Part shown: one piece after another, positions 36,301 to 47,165 of the stretch | Position numbering within the stretch: the stretch's first letter is position 1 | How the letters are laid out: every line of letters begins with the position of its first letter | Origin: Microcebus murinus | Taxonomy: Eukaryota > Chordata > Mammalia > Primates > Cheirogaleidae | Assembly: GCF_040939455.1 (NCBI RefSeq) | Contig: NC_134106.1 | Location: forward strand, 82,901,001 to 82,965,000 | Length of the DNA stretch: 64,000 nucleotides | Direction of reading: 5' to 3' | Program-made: the position numbers and the translations under genes | Notes under the pieces: generated by a model | Database searches by the model: none | What the model saw: the letters and a program-made list of their open reading frames with translations, nothing else | Told to the model about the DNA's origin: nothing

Positions 36301-36454
36301 ACTAGATGCAATTCAACCCTGACGGCTTACCGTGCAAAAATATTGCAAATAAATCCTTTACAAGCCATCCCTATCATTGTACACTATAAATATTGTTTGT
36401 CCAGCCATGCATGTTACAATGGAAGATATTATGCTTTAGCAAGTGGACCTAGGG
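33346..36454. other. Repeat-poor sequence
   Basis: About 3.1 kb with no gene. 33775-33915 contains 'tttgctcaaagtcacacagt', which looks like an eroded antisense MIR or related SINE. I see nothing definite in the rest. Confidence 0.45.
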
Positions 36455-37047
36455 CAGTGGTCCTCCACCAGGGTCAATTTCACCCCCAACCCCACCCCAC
36501 GGGACAATTGGCAATGTCTAGAGACATTTTTGCTTTTAATAACTGGAGAAGGAGGGGAGCAGATACCATGATCTAGTGCTGTAGTCCCCAACCCCCAGGC
36601 CTTGGACCAGTACTGGTCCATGGCCTGTTAGGAACCAGGCCGCACAACAGGAGGTGATTGGTGGGTGAGCAAGCGAAGCTTCATCTGTATTTACAGCCAC
36701 TCCCCATCACTTGCATCACAGCCTAAGCTCCGCCTCCTGTCAGATCAGTGGGGGCATTAGATTCTGCATTATGGTGAGTTGTAGAATTATTTCATTATAT
36801 ATTACAATGCAATAATAATAGAAATAAAGTCCACAATAAATGTAATGTGCTTGAATCATCCCACCCCCGCATCTGTGGAAAAATTGTCTTCCATGAAACC
36901 AATCCCTGGGACCAAAAATGTTGAGGACTGCTGATAGTGGGTAGAGACCACGAGTGCTGCTAAACATACTACAATGTGTTGGACAGCCCCCACAAGGAAG
37001 AATTAGCTTATCCTAAATGTCAAGAATGCCATATTTGAGAAACCCCG
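36455..37047 (-). mobile_element. MER20 hAT element, split by MER1
   Basis: The outer element starts 'cagtggtcctccaccagggt' and ends 'atatttgagaaaccccg'; its arms are 36455-36578 and 36934-37047. They carry 'ggcaatgtctagagacattt' and 'tgttggacagcccccacaag', typical of MER20. The flanking octamers acctaggg and aactagag agree at six of eight positions, consistent with an old hAT duplication. The strand label is nominal. Confidence 0.88.
36579..36933 (-). mobile_element. MER1-type hAT-Charlie element nested in MER20
   Basis: About 355 bp between 'ctgtagtccccaaccccc' and 'aaaatgttgaggactgctg', whose ends are inverted copies of each other. The body has 'ccatggcctgttaggaacca', 'aagcttcatctgtatttaca', 'taagctccgcctcctgtcag' and 'tcttccatgaaaccaatccc'. 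Preceding atctagtg and following atagtg look like its target duplication with a two-base loss on the right. Confidence 0.9.
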
Positions 37048-37440
37048 AACTAGAGTGCACTAGGACAGTTGCCAGTGTCTGGTAATATACTTCTCAGATG
37101 TCAATAGTCAAAAAGTCTATCACCTGGATGCTCAAAGATTGTGTTCTGAACATTTTGCCAGTGGGAGAGTCTCATGAGTAACTCTGATTGCTCCTTACTA
37201 GGGTGCAGCTGGATGGAAATTTGCCTGAGGCAGAAATCCCTTTTGTCTCTCCATATTTATCATCATCATCATTACTTTTTTACTTTGGTTAGCAGATGTT
37301 TCTTTAGTGCTCTGACATCCTTTTTAATTTGCACATTTATTAATTTGGCTGGCTGAGAGCAGAGTTCTTTACCTGCTGAATCGTCCCTGTACCTCAGAGC
37401 TGGTGGCGTGCACATAAAGAGTTGCCCTGGCCTGCCATCC
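37048..37440. other. Unassigned sequence
   Basis: No gene or repeat recognised, except a short (ATC)n run at about 37259-37272. Confidence 0.4.
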
Positions 37441-37830
37441 ATCACTAGGAGGTAGTGTTAACCCATAGCATCTTTAAATGGGATCATTTGATGACCGGTG
37501 CAATTTTGGCTTTTCTGCTATCTCACACTCCAAGTGAAAAGAACTGATTGCTCCCGAGTCCATTTACCCATCCACTCTAGGGGGAATTGTTTGGATTCTA
37601 ACATGTATCCTCACGACATCCCATTTGTAGCTGTGACAAAGAAGTAAGCAATTAATCAGACATCCCTTCTAACAATACTGACCTGCCAGGATTCAAATGC
37701 TTTAATTAAAATCGAGGCACAATATATGCCTGGGGTAACGGCCAAGCAATGTCTCCACCAAGCAGGAAGCTCCTTTCCTCCCCAGCCCTGAAGCAAACAC
37801 GTATTAGGGACGTCCCTGGCACGGGACCTT
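37441..37830. promoter_or_regulatory. Candidate conserved non-coding element
   Basis: Repeat-free, with several AT-rich homeodomain-like sites ('gcaattaatcag', 'ctttaattaaaatcg', 'atcatttgatgaccgg') and preserved CpGs. It looks like enhancer sequence. This is a judgement by eye without an alignment. Confidence 0.35.
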
Positions 37831-39295
37831 TAGCAAGAAGGGAAAGAAGTCTCCAGGGATGGCGCATGCATGCTGCTCACCTACAGAAGTAGATTCTGTC
37901 CCTATCATGTTTTCAGAAGCTTTCACATAAAAGGATGCACCCAATAGAGAGAATTTCTCCATCCTTTCATTCCTTTTTTCTTCCTTTCTTCTTCTTTTTT
38001 TTTTTTTTTGAAACTTACACAGATGAGGAGGAGCTGTATTACCCCCAGCAGCGTTAGGCTGAAGTCACCTCTACTGCTTTAAAAATAAAATGTCAGTGCA
38101 ACTTTGAGATTTAAAAATTTTAAATATCAGTAAGCACAGAAAAAGCTGGATTTTTTTCCCCGTTTGGATGTTAAGTCACCCTTGTGACAGGTTTCAGCCT
38201 CTTGATATTCATGCCTGCTCCCCCGTGCTTTTGCCTTTCTTGTGTACAGGAATACCAGGATTTTAAAATCAATAAGGATGCATTGCATTTATAGAGTTAG
38301 ATTGGGAGAGTTTGGGTAGATGGTCATCTACTCACTTTTATTACCCTTAAACTAATTTTTAAAGATTGATGTGTAATTTCAGTGAAACATGTCAGCATTC
38401 TTTGAAACGCACACCAAACCCACTATTCTTTCCTTGAGTTATGGCACTTCCATATTTATTAGTTGCCTCTATTGCCCATATTTTAACTGTTAATATGGGC
38501 CTGGAGATTACTTCTCAACATCAACATAAGCCAACTTACACAAAGGCGTCTAACTCCTCCTGCCCGGTGGTCACCGTCTTCCATCTGGAGTTAAGTATTA
38601 TTTCCTTTTTTTGCTTGTAGCTAAAATCCCATGACACATCCTTCATGCAAAGTCAGTTTAAAGAGTTAGTTATAGTCCTCAGTGTTCCACTAGAGCAGCT
38701 GTCTAACAGTGTTCACGGTGGACTTTCAGTTGATTTTCAACACCTCTCGTGCCTTTTTCTAGGTCCTTAATATCTTTTAATCTCATTTCTCCCCCAAGCT
38801 GCCCTCAAAACTCGTGACCTTTGTGGATCCACTAAAAAGTGCTTTCAGAGCTTATCTTTCTTCCCACATGTGGCCGGTAAATGTCCGGGGCATCCACGGG
38901 GAGCTGCCTGCATCCCTCGGGCCCTCAGGAGGGGTGCTCTGTGTGCTCCCTTCCGCAGATGCCTTCCTGGCCGGCCCGGCCTCCTTCCCCAGGAAGGGAA
39001 GCTCCCGCCCCGCTCTGTTTATCCACTGTCCCCTCGGGGCGCTGCATGTGGCCCGCTTCCCCTCCACTCAACAGCCCATCACACCCTCTCTTTTTCATAT
39101 CCTGCCCCCTTTCAAGTTTGTGTTCTTTCTTCCTTTGAAGGACACTGATACTTCCCACAATGGTTTTCAAGTTGAAAAGATGAAACCTAAAACTTCCCTT
39201 CGTTTCCCTCCTCCCCCTCTCTACTCCCTTCTGTGTGCATTAAAATAATCTCTCCCTCTTTCTATCTCTCTTCCTCTCCCTCTCTTTCTCTCTTA
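37831..39295. other. Unique sequence with a GC-rich patch
   Basis: T-rich tracts at about 37970-38010. 38810-39070 is GC-rich with about a dozen CpGs and contains a 144-codon plus-strand open frame (38814-39248) that has no recognisable domain. No promoter elements are evident. Confidence 0.45.
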
Positions 39296-39299
39296 CACA

Positions 39300-39337
<38 letters not shown>

Positions 39338-39354
39338 CGCACATACACACACAG
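39296..39354. repeat. (CA)n microsatellite
   Basis: A CA array with CATA and CGCA interruptions, preceded by a CT-rich tract from 39248. Confidence 0.95.
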
Positions 39355-39640
39355 AGGCAGTTCCTGCCAGGAGCTCAGGTTCAGAGAAAAGGGCAACTTT
39401 CTTTTCAACACATTGGCCTAATTATCACATAAGACAATATAGAGAATATGGATCTAGTTGGCGGTGGCCAAATATAATTTAATTACTTCTAAAAGGAATT
39501 AAGAATATCATAAAGATTGCTGCACACAGAGAAATAATTTCCTCATCCAAAGTTTGGTTTTTCTCCTATCCTCTCCATTATTTCCTCCTAATTCTCTTTA
39601 GTCCATTTTGCTCTTAAGATGTTTTCTAGAAGGCAAGGGT
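39355..39640. other. Unique sequence
   Basis: No gene or repeat recognised. Confidence 0.4.
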
Positions 39641-40065
39641 AATAGTCAGGATTCTCTAGAGAAACAAACAAACAAGACGTATTATATATATAGAGAGAGA
39701 GAGATTTATTTTAAAGAATTCGCTCAAGCGATTGTGGAGGCTTGGTAAATGCAAAACCTTCAGGGTAGAGTGGCGGGCCAATGACCCAGGGAAGGGTCGC
39801 AGTCCAAGTCGGAAGGCTGGCTCCTGGCAGAACTCCTGCCTGCTCGGATGAGGCCCATTTCACTTCTCTTCAGGCCTTCAACTGATCGGATGTGGCCCAC
39901 ACGCATTGTATTAGTAGATGGCAGTCCGCTTTACTCTAAGTTGGCTCACCTAAATGTTAATCCTCATCCAAAAAAATATCCTCACAGAAACATTCTGAAT
40001 AACGTTTCACCAAGTATCTGGGCACCGAGGCCCAGTAAGGATGGCACATAAAATTAACCATCATG
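39641..40065 (-). mobile_element. ERVL-type LTR (MLT2-like), antisense
   Basis: It starts 'taatagtcaggattctctag' and 'agaaacaaacaaacaa', has the AT/GA-rich section at 39680-39708, 'gcgattgtggaggcttgg', 'caagtcggaaggctggc', and ends 'tggcacataaaattaaccat'. This order matches MLT2-type LTRs read from the 3' end. Confidence 0.82.
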
Positions 40066-40227
40066 GTAGGAATTCTCAAATTGTGTTCTATGAATTCCTT
40101 TGGATTAAATTCTGGATTAAACTGATTTTCCCTAAGTATTTGCTTCTGTCATCAAAGGAGAAAGAATGGATGTTAATAGTTATTGAATAACCCCTAAACG
40201 TCAGATACTCAATATGTACTATCTCAC
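40066..40227. other. Short unique sequence
   Basis: Nothing recognised; target region for the Alu that follows. Confidence 0.4.
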
Positions 40228-40583
<356 letters not shown>

Positions 40584-40787
40584 ATAACAACTTTATAAAA
40601 CAGGTATCATCATCAGAATTCCTTCTATGAAAAAACGCTTGTAGAAAATAATATATTAATTTACAAATATTACTCTTTTCAACATCACACTTTATGAAAA
40701 AATGAGCCAAACTCTTCATCAAAATCAAGCCAATTTTCAAATCATCTAAATAAGCCTGGCGGTGCACATCACCTCTGTATAAATCTC

Positions 40788-41153
40788 CAGGCACACCTCA
40801 GAGATATCAGGGGTTTGGCTGTGAATCATCACACTAAAGCGAATGTCTCAATAAAGTGAGTCACACAAAATGTTTTGGTTTCCCAGTGCCCGTAGAAGTT
40901 ATGTTTACACAATATCGTAGTCTATTGAATGTGCAGTAGCATTATGTATAAAAAAAAACAATATATATACCTTAATTAAAAAATAAATTATTGTTAAAAA
41001 ATGCTGATATAGACATGAAGGGAGCACATAGTATTAAAAAACTAGTGCCAACAGACTTGCTCAATGCAGTGTTGCCCTGAACCTTCAATTTGTAAAAAAC
41101 TCAGTATCTGAAAAGTGCCATAAAGTAAAACCCAACACAATGATGAATGCCTG
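40788..41153 (+). mobile_element. Internally deleted Tigger1-type element
   Basis: It opens 'caggcacacctcagagatat' and closes 'gatgaatgcctg', the inverted ends of a Tigger (pogo/Tc1-mariner) element. 'ggtttcccagtgcccgtaga' and 'atgtttacacaatatcgtag' follow the 5' part. 'gccaacagacttgctcaatg' and 'aaccttcaatttgtaaaaaa' follow the 3' part. The transposase section between about 41000 and 41020 is gone. A TA follows the right end. Confidence 0.92.
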
Positions 41154-41245
41154 TAATTTGTTTGAGATTCAGCATTTTTTATCCATTATCCCAAGCCACA
41201 GAATGTTAGGACAACTGTTTATTTTACCCATCCCACAGAATGGGC
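41154..41245. other. Short unique sequence
   Basis: Nothing recognised. Confidence 0.4.
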
Positions 41246-41249
41246 AAAA

Positions 41250-41292
<43 letters not shown>

Positions 41293-41298
41293 AATAAA
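41246..41298. repeat. (AAAT)n microsatellite
   Basis: About 12 AAAT units. Confidence 0.96.
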
Positions 41299-41489
41299 TC
41301 CCGTTTACTTCAGAATTCATGAGGTATGATTTGAAAGTTCTTGAGCCTATGGAGAAACAGAAAGTCTTGGTTTTCGTGAGTTTACCTCTCTGTAAGCGTC
41401 CAAAGTCAGAACTGACGGAAGTGGTTTGGGGCCATAAAATTTTCCCAAGTGGTACTTTGTCAAAAAACAAAAAGTGATTGAGAGATCAT
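41299..41489. other. Unique sequence
   Basis: No gene or repeat recognised. Confidence 0.4.
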
Positions 41490-41595
41490 CGGGCAGAAAA
41501 CAAAATAAAATGAAACAGCAGAGTTGAGTAGCTATGGCAGAGACCACGTGACTCAGAAAGTCTAAAATATTTACTTTTTCGCCACTGACAGGTAA
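41490..41595 (+). mobile_element. hAT-type MER element fragment
   Basis: 'cagagttgagtagctatggc', 'agagaccacgtgactcagaa' and 'agtctaaaatatttac' belong to the same family as 4835-5010, in the opposite orientation. Confidence 0.65.
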
Positions 41596-41939
41596 CGTGC
41601 CTATGGCGGAGCCGGCACCCGAGGGTGGCCATCCTGAGGGGCAGACTCCACACCCCATGCCAGGGCCTCCTCCAGGGACCCTTACGCAGACACCCCATGT
41701 CCATCCAGCAGCGGTTTTTTGAAAACATCCTATTGACTTTTGTCATAATACTCGCTCCCTCTGATCTTACCCAAATGACTACGGAGAAGATTACCTTAAA
41801 TAGCTTTGGTATCCTTAGAAAGAAAAAAAGGGGGGGAGATTACATCCACCAGGATAAAAACAAATTTGGCCTACAGGAGACTTTTTAAGTAAAAACGTCT
41901 TAAGGGGAAGAGTCGGACTTACTATAAAACCCGAGTGTG
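41596..41939. other. Unassigned sequence
   Basis: 41610-41705 is GC-rich with CpGs and has no identified function. Confidence 0.4.
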
Positions 41940-42090
41940 GAGTCAGGCAGCCCCGTCAGGAGGAGTCGCTGACCAGGTGTGACACCAGGACCAGGTGCTA
42001 CAGCTTCTGAGACCATTTCCTGATCTGCAGTAAGGGACCAATAACTCCCACCTGCCCAAGTTTTTTGTGAGGATCAAAATGCCTGGCACA
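41940..42090 (+). mobile_element. MIR SINE fragment
   Basis: Sense MIR: 'gaccatttcctgatctgcag' corresponds to the core, 'tgtgaggatcaaaatgcctg' and 'gcacagaacaggaat' to the tail. Confidence 0.68.
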
Positions 42091-42430
42091 GAACAGGAAT
42101 GAAACAAACCACATTGAAACTGGGTGGCTAAAAACACTTTATCATTTCTCACAATTATGTGGGTTTTCTGGGCCATCCTGCTGGTCTCATGTAGGTCTCT
42201 TCAGTCAACTTTGGCAGGCTGGGGGCTGCCTCGTCCACCAAGGGCTGGGCCTCTCCCCGGGTCACTCATCCTGGGCTTTGCTATGGCTGCCCCAAAGCAA
42301 CGTCTGGGCATGTGTTTGCCAACTCTCTGCTGCCACCACCCTTGCCAGTGGCCCATGAACCCAAGCAAGCCAGTGGCCAAGCCCTGAGGCCATGTGGAGG
42401 CAGTTTAGCCTCTCACTCTTGGTGGGAGGG
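42091..42430 (-). mobile_element. Probable MaLR/MLT-like LTR, antisense
   Basis: It starts 'cattgaaactgggtggctaa' and 'aaacactttatcatttctca', followed by 'gtgggttttctgggcc', which resembles the 3' end of old MLT1-type LTRs. The rest is too diverged for me to name. Confidence 0.5.
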
Positions 42431-43059
42431 AAGGGCAAGTGAGTCTTGGCCATGGCCAAGGCACCACTCTTGCTCAGGATGATGCATAGTAAAAGACGGT
42501 TTTGTGTTCCTCCACCTACTCCGTTCTGGGTTCTTTTGTACAGCCCCACAGCCTCTCCTCGTGTGCTGGGGATGTTTTCGTATGCTAGCATTATTCCTTC
42601 TCTGAGTATCAGACACCATGCTCTGCCCTGTGAGTAGGGGTGGCTGCTACGCTGTTATTCTTCTCATCTTTCAGGCTTTAGGCAGCTGTATAACTTGCCC
42701 ATAGTGCAGGCTACAAGGGAGTGGAGCGGGATTGCGCACCCAGCAGTCTGGCTCCCACACCGATTCCAGCCAACACTGCAGCCTCTGAGACCAGTTACAT
42801 CCCACAGGGTCAGAGTGAGTTTGGCAAATGCTGCTTTGCCTGAGAGTTCACGAGCCAGGCAACAGCGTTGAGGGCAGTCCCTGGAGTCCGGAGACACTGA
42901 GTGTGCAGACCTGCCAGGAGCTGAGTAGGAAGCCAGTCCCCTCTCTGCCTATCAGGCACAGAACTGGACAATCCAACAGCCTGGGAATGTCTTCTCTTCA
43001 AGCACTCCAAGTAAGCCCACATACTTGGAGAGGGAGCTAATGAACGTGAGCTAAACGTG
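42431..43059. other. Unassigned sequence
   Basis: 42660-42790 has an antisense MIR flavour ('agcagtctggctcccacacc'). No gene; the overlapping frames of 60-110 codons on both strands lack domains. Confidence 0.45.
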
Positions 43060-43560
43060 AAATTACTCCAATTTAGTGTCAAGGAAAAGTAGAGCCAGAA
43101 AAGAGTTAAAGTGGTAAAGGCAAATTTTACTCAGGACTATCACAATAACGGAAAAGAGACTTGAGTACAGAACTGGGCTCCATGCTAAATACACCAGGCA
43201 CAAGTGGGGATTTATAGCCAAGTAGCAGGGGTCTGTGGATGAAAAATTGCTAAAAGGAGACATCCAGTCTGGAGAGTATTCTGGCTGAACGGCCCTAATG
43301 AGATTCTTGCTGAACACGAGCCAGGGTGGTGGACACCGGGGGTAGGCAGTGCTGAATTTTGACCAGATAGTGAGGGTGGTCAGGTAGCACAGGTGGTGGG
43401 AAATTCTTGTGAAAATGACTTAGCAGGGTTCTTGCTAAAACTGGATCTTATTAGGAAGTGCACAGATGGCCATGTGGAACCTAACTAAATTTTGATCGAG
43501 CAAAGAATCTTTATCATTAGTTCCCTTTCGAAGAATGAGAGCTCCAAGTGAGCCAAATAA
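43060..43560 (-). mobile_element. Probable LTR element, family not assigned
   Basis: 'gcaaattttactcaggacta', 'gggctccatgctaaatacac', 'aggcacaagtggggatttat' and 'gattcttgctgaacacgag' recall an ERV LTR read antisense. I am confident it is a known interspersed repeat, but not of the family or exact limits. Confidence 0.5.
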
Positions 43561-43734
43561 CTGGTTGCCACTAGTCCCCCTTTGTTCTGGGCCTTCCCCA
43601 GCTTCAAGCCTCAAAGTCCCACCTGGATGCCCCCCAGTCAGGCAAACTGGGATGCCTGGTCACTTGGTTACTAGACTGGTCCACTCTCTGCCTACAGGTC
43701 TCAGAAAACAGTTGCTCACTGGACAACTAATGGA

Positions 43735-43862
43735 AGACCCCCTTGACTGATTTTGTTCACTACTGTATCTTCAGAGCCTTGCGTGTAGGTGGTGCCAAGA
43801 ACGAGCTCAAAAAATACTTGTTGTATTCATGAGTATGTGATTGTGTGAATAAATGAATCTAG
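43735..43862 (+). mobile_element. L2 LINE 3' end
   Basis: 'ttttgttcactactgtatct', 'tcagagccttgcgtgtaggt' and 'aataaatgaat' are the typical L2 3' terminus. Confidence 0.85.
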
Positions 43863-44302
43863 TTCAGAAGAGATGGTCTTGATTACTACTGCTCAAGGGA
43901 GGGGACAAAGCTTTGGAAGCCCAGGAATATGACCCAGCATTTTTCCTGAGTAGGCATTAAGAAGCCTTTATGCCCTTCCAGTTACCTTCTAAAACACAGA
44001 CAACCAGACAAAATGACTAATATAAAAGACCCCTGAATGGTGGATTCAACTAACTCAAGTTTCCCTCAAGTAAACAGTGTTTGCTGGAATCACGTAAAGT
44101 CTTCCTGAAGTTATGGTTTCGGAAATTCTGACTCAACATTTTTATGAGCCAAGAAGAATCACGGTTTGTGCAATGGAACTACCTTAACTTAAACTTTCTT
44201 GATTATTACACATCGAGGAAGGAATAAGTGAGCAGCTATTTTGTTCTTAATTCAAGCTAGGAATAAATAAAAAGATATTCTTAGCTAGAGGTGAAGGGCA
44301 GC
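43863..44302. other. Unique sequence
   Basis: No gene or repeat recognised. Confidence 0.4.
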
Positions 44303-44670
44303 TCTATGGACTACATGTTTGTGTCCCCCAAAATTCATATATTGAAATCTTCACCCCTAAGATGATGATATTGAAAGGTGGGGCCTCTGGAAGGTGATTG
44401 GCTCACAAGGGCAGCATCCTCATGAATAGGATTAGTGCCTTTATAAGAAGAGACCTAGAAATCTGCTTTGTCCCTTCCACCCTGTCTGGACACACAGAGG
44501 GAGGGCAGCAGCTGCCTATAAGCCAGAAAGCAGGCTTTCACCAGGAACGGAGCCGGCCAGCACTTTGATCTTGGACTTCCCAGCCTCCAGAACTGTGAGA
44601 AATAAATTTCTGTTGTTTAAACTGCCAAGTCTATGGCATTCTGTTATAGCAGCCTGAGCTCACTAAGATA
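44303..44670 (+). mobile_element. MLT1A-type solo LTR (ERVL-MaLR)
   Basis: Same order as the LTR at 18958: 'gtttgtgtcccccaaaattc', 'aaaggtggggcctctggaag', 'gatcttggacttcccagcct', 'ccagaactgtgagaaataaa', and the end 'gttatagcagcctgagctca'. A solo LTR. Confidence 0.9.
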
Positions 44671-44671
44671 G

Positions 44672-44850
44672 GCAGTGTAGCCCAGCAGTTAAAGAAGTAC
44701 AGCAAACTTGTATGTGAATTCTGATGTGGACACCTTCTAGTTGTGTGATGTTGGAGGTAGCATTTGACTGTTAAGTCCTTTTCTCACTTACAAAATAAAC
44801 ATAGCACTATCTCTTGGAGTTGTGGTAAGAATTCAATACGATACCATATT
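44672..44850 (+). mobile_element. MIR SINE
   Basis: It starts 'aggcagtgtagcccagcagt' directly after the LTR, then 'ccttctagttgtgtgatgtt' and 'ttgtggtaagaattcaatac'. Confidence 0.82.
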
Positions 44851-45224
44851 CTGGTTAGCCCGAGGATAGCTGTGGAATAATTATCCATAGGCCCCCTCTT
44901 GCCCTCCAAGTTTTGCTGGTTTCTATTAAACACTATAGGGTCACCTAACACTGAAAGTACTTAGCTTCAGACCTCACACACAGTGGGTGTTCTATGAAGT
45001 AGCATGGCTTAATATACTGGAATTTTCCCAAGCTTTGCATTAATGTTTTAAGATGTATATATTTTAAAATTATTTTTTGTATAGTGCAAAAAAAAGTGAT
45101 ATCAAAGAAAAGTTTGAGAATGTGCAACATTGGTTGTCAGGCCATGTGGGCACCAGAACCTGTATAATAAATTGTCATTTTGGAAAAAAGAAAACAGTAA
45201 TAATGCTACCTTCACTAGTATGGT
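44851..45224. other. Unique sequence
   Basis: Nothing recognised. Confidence 0.4.
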
Positions 45225-45430
45225 AATAATGTAATACTAATGCTTACACTGGGGCTTTCTCTGTGCCAGGAGCTGCTCAAAGTGCTTTACATTTAGTAAC
45301 TCTTCCAAGTTCTCACACAGCTCTCTGTGTGTGAGATAATCATCATCCCTATTTTATGGAAGGGGAAACTGAGGCATGCAAGTCACCCATGTAAGCAGCA
45401 GATCTGGGGTTGGAACACAGTCTGGCTCCA
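45225..45430 (-). mobile_element. MIR SINE, antisense
   Basis: 'tctctgtgccaggagctgct', 'caaagtgctttacatttagt', 'ccctattttatggaagggga', 'aactgaggcatgcaagtcac' and 'gatctggggttggaacacag' follow the antisense MIR consensus almost end to end. Confidence 0.9.
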
Positions 45431-47024
45431 AACTCTGCATTTGACCTTGCTGAATACATTAACACTGAAAATCTTACCCCCGTGGTTATAAAGTGTGTTG
45501 TCTGTCAAGGGCTGGGAAACCAGGCAAAATTGGTGACTCTTCTACGAAAGAAAAGAGTTTCCATGGAGCTCAGACTCTGTGACTCCCTTTTGGCTCCTCA
45601 AGGTCTTTTCTTGTTTCATTCCAAGTACTGGACTGTGTTCCAAGACAGTTGAGGTTCTGGGTAGATAGTCTGATTGGCTGGAAGAAATGATTAACTTTCC
45701 CTCTTAAAAATCAACATATTTTACCCAAGGGAGGCTTCAGAATGTCTTACCTCTCCATAAGGCTGATCATTTTTCTAATAACTACCTGGGTTTTTTTTTT
45801 TTTTTCAATCATACCTAGAGAAGACGTGCGCTCCACTCTAAGATAATAGGAATGGCTCAGATTCTACTCTCATTAATATAATGATTTCATAACACAATGA
45901 CAGATAAAAGAACTTTCTTTTTATTCTACTCAAGGCTGGTTTTACATAAAAATAGACCATAACTCAGAGTCTGTAATGTCTATGGAAAGGTTATACTCGT
46001 TACCATCCAAATAGGCTGAGCTAATAAAAATTATATTTGTTACAATCCAAATAGATTAACCGGCCTTAAGGGCTTAGCTATGTATTACACTTTTCAATTT
46101 TCTTATAATTAAATTAACATAAAATAGTCTTCACAAATAAATGGCTGTTTCAGAAATAGTTAAGCTCTGTTTAACAAAAATAGCCATTCTATTTACAAGT
46201 GCAGCTGCTCAGGTAGACCTGGGAGGTGGAAGGAGGCACTTCTCGGTGGAGTGGACTCATGATCAAAAGATTAACAGAAAAGATCTCATCTCTCTCTCTG
46301 CCCCCACCCCCCATGACTCAGGCATCCCAACAGGCAGCCCAGAACAAACTCAGACCCCTCTTGCATTTTCCTATGGGCTGAGGGTGACCTGGACAACCCG
46401 CCTGCTCTTCCCTGGGTGCCCTCAGCCATTAGCCAGTGGCCGGAGCCCCCATTGGCTCATCTGTGAAACATGAGACTAACGGCAGGACCTCAGTCCCAGT
46501 GCTCAGTTTCCGGCTGGTTTTGAAGCTCCTGGACAAAGGTTCCGCTGTCATTTGCTTAGCTCATCCTTCCTTTCCTTCTCCAGAAGCCTGATCTCTGGGC
46601 ATTCGCCTTCCAGCTGGAAATCCTGTTAGAATATTGCTTCTGTTTGCAAAATCCATTATTCAAAACTTTGATGTTTTTGTTGAAGTGCTGTGTTATTACT
46701 CTATCCCAGAAGCCCTCACAACATTGAATAAACCATGATTTAAGTCTCTCCGCTGAGAAGGTCCTGAACAAAAGAGTTGATGCCCTTGACTTGGTTGGAT
46801 TCCTTAAATGTTAACTGTCCTCACAGAGCTAATTAATTGAAGATGGGCCTTTTGTTTTATTCTATAAATGTCTCAAGGAAGGGAAAGATATGGAACAAGT
46901 TATATATCCATTGCCAATTGAAACCGTCAGAAGCTCAAGTTTTCTCAGTTTTAAAATCTGAGAGGAAGAAAACTCACAAAGGAAAGATGGGAGTTCACAG
47001 TGGCTCCCCGCTTAAATGCTGAGG
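45431..47024. other. Repeat-poor sequence with a degenerate tandem pair
   Basis: A T15 run at about 45791-45806. At 45999-46014 and 46039-46054 a 16-mer (gttaccatccaaatag / gttacaatccaaatag) recurs with a 40-nt period. No gene. Confidence 0.45.
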
Positions 47025-47165
47025 CTGGGTGGTGTGCTAAACATCTTTAATAGCCTCATCTCATTTAATCCACCTATCATCATCCTGAGGATTAGGGAAT
47101 CCCACACAATTAGAAATGGGGATATGAAGGTCTCAGAGCTGGTGTGAGTCAGAACAAGCTAAACA
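47025..47165 (-). mobile_element. MIR SINE fragment, antisense
   Basis: 'taatagcctcatctcattta', 'atccacctatcatcatcctg', 'ggtctcagagctggtgtgag'. Eroded. Confidence 0.6.

Noticed and set aside
38814..39248. A 144-codon plus-strand frame in a GC-rich patch
   Set aside because: No domain, no splice or promoter context, and overlapping frames of similar length on both strands. Kept only as a low-interest finding.
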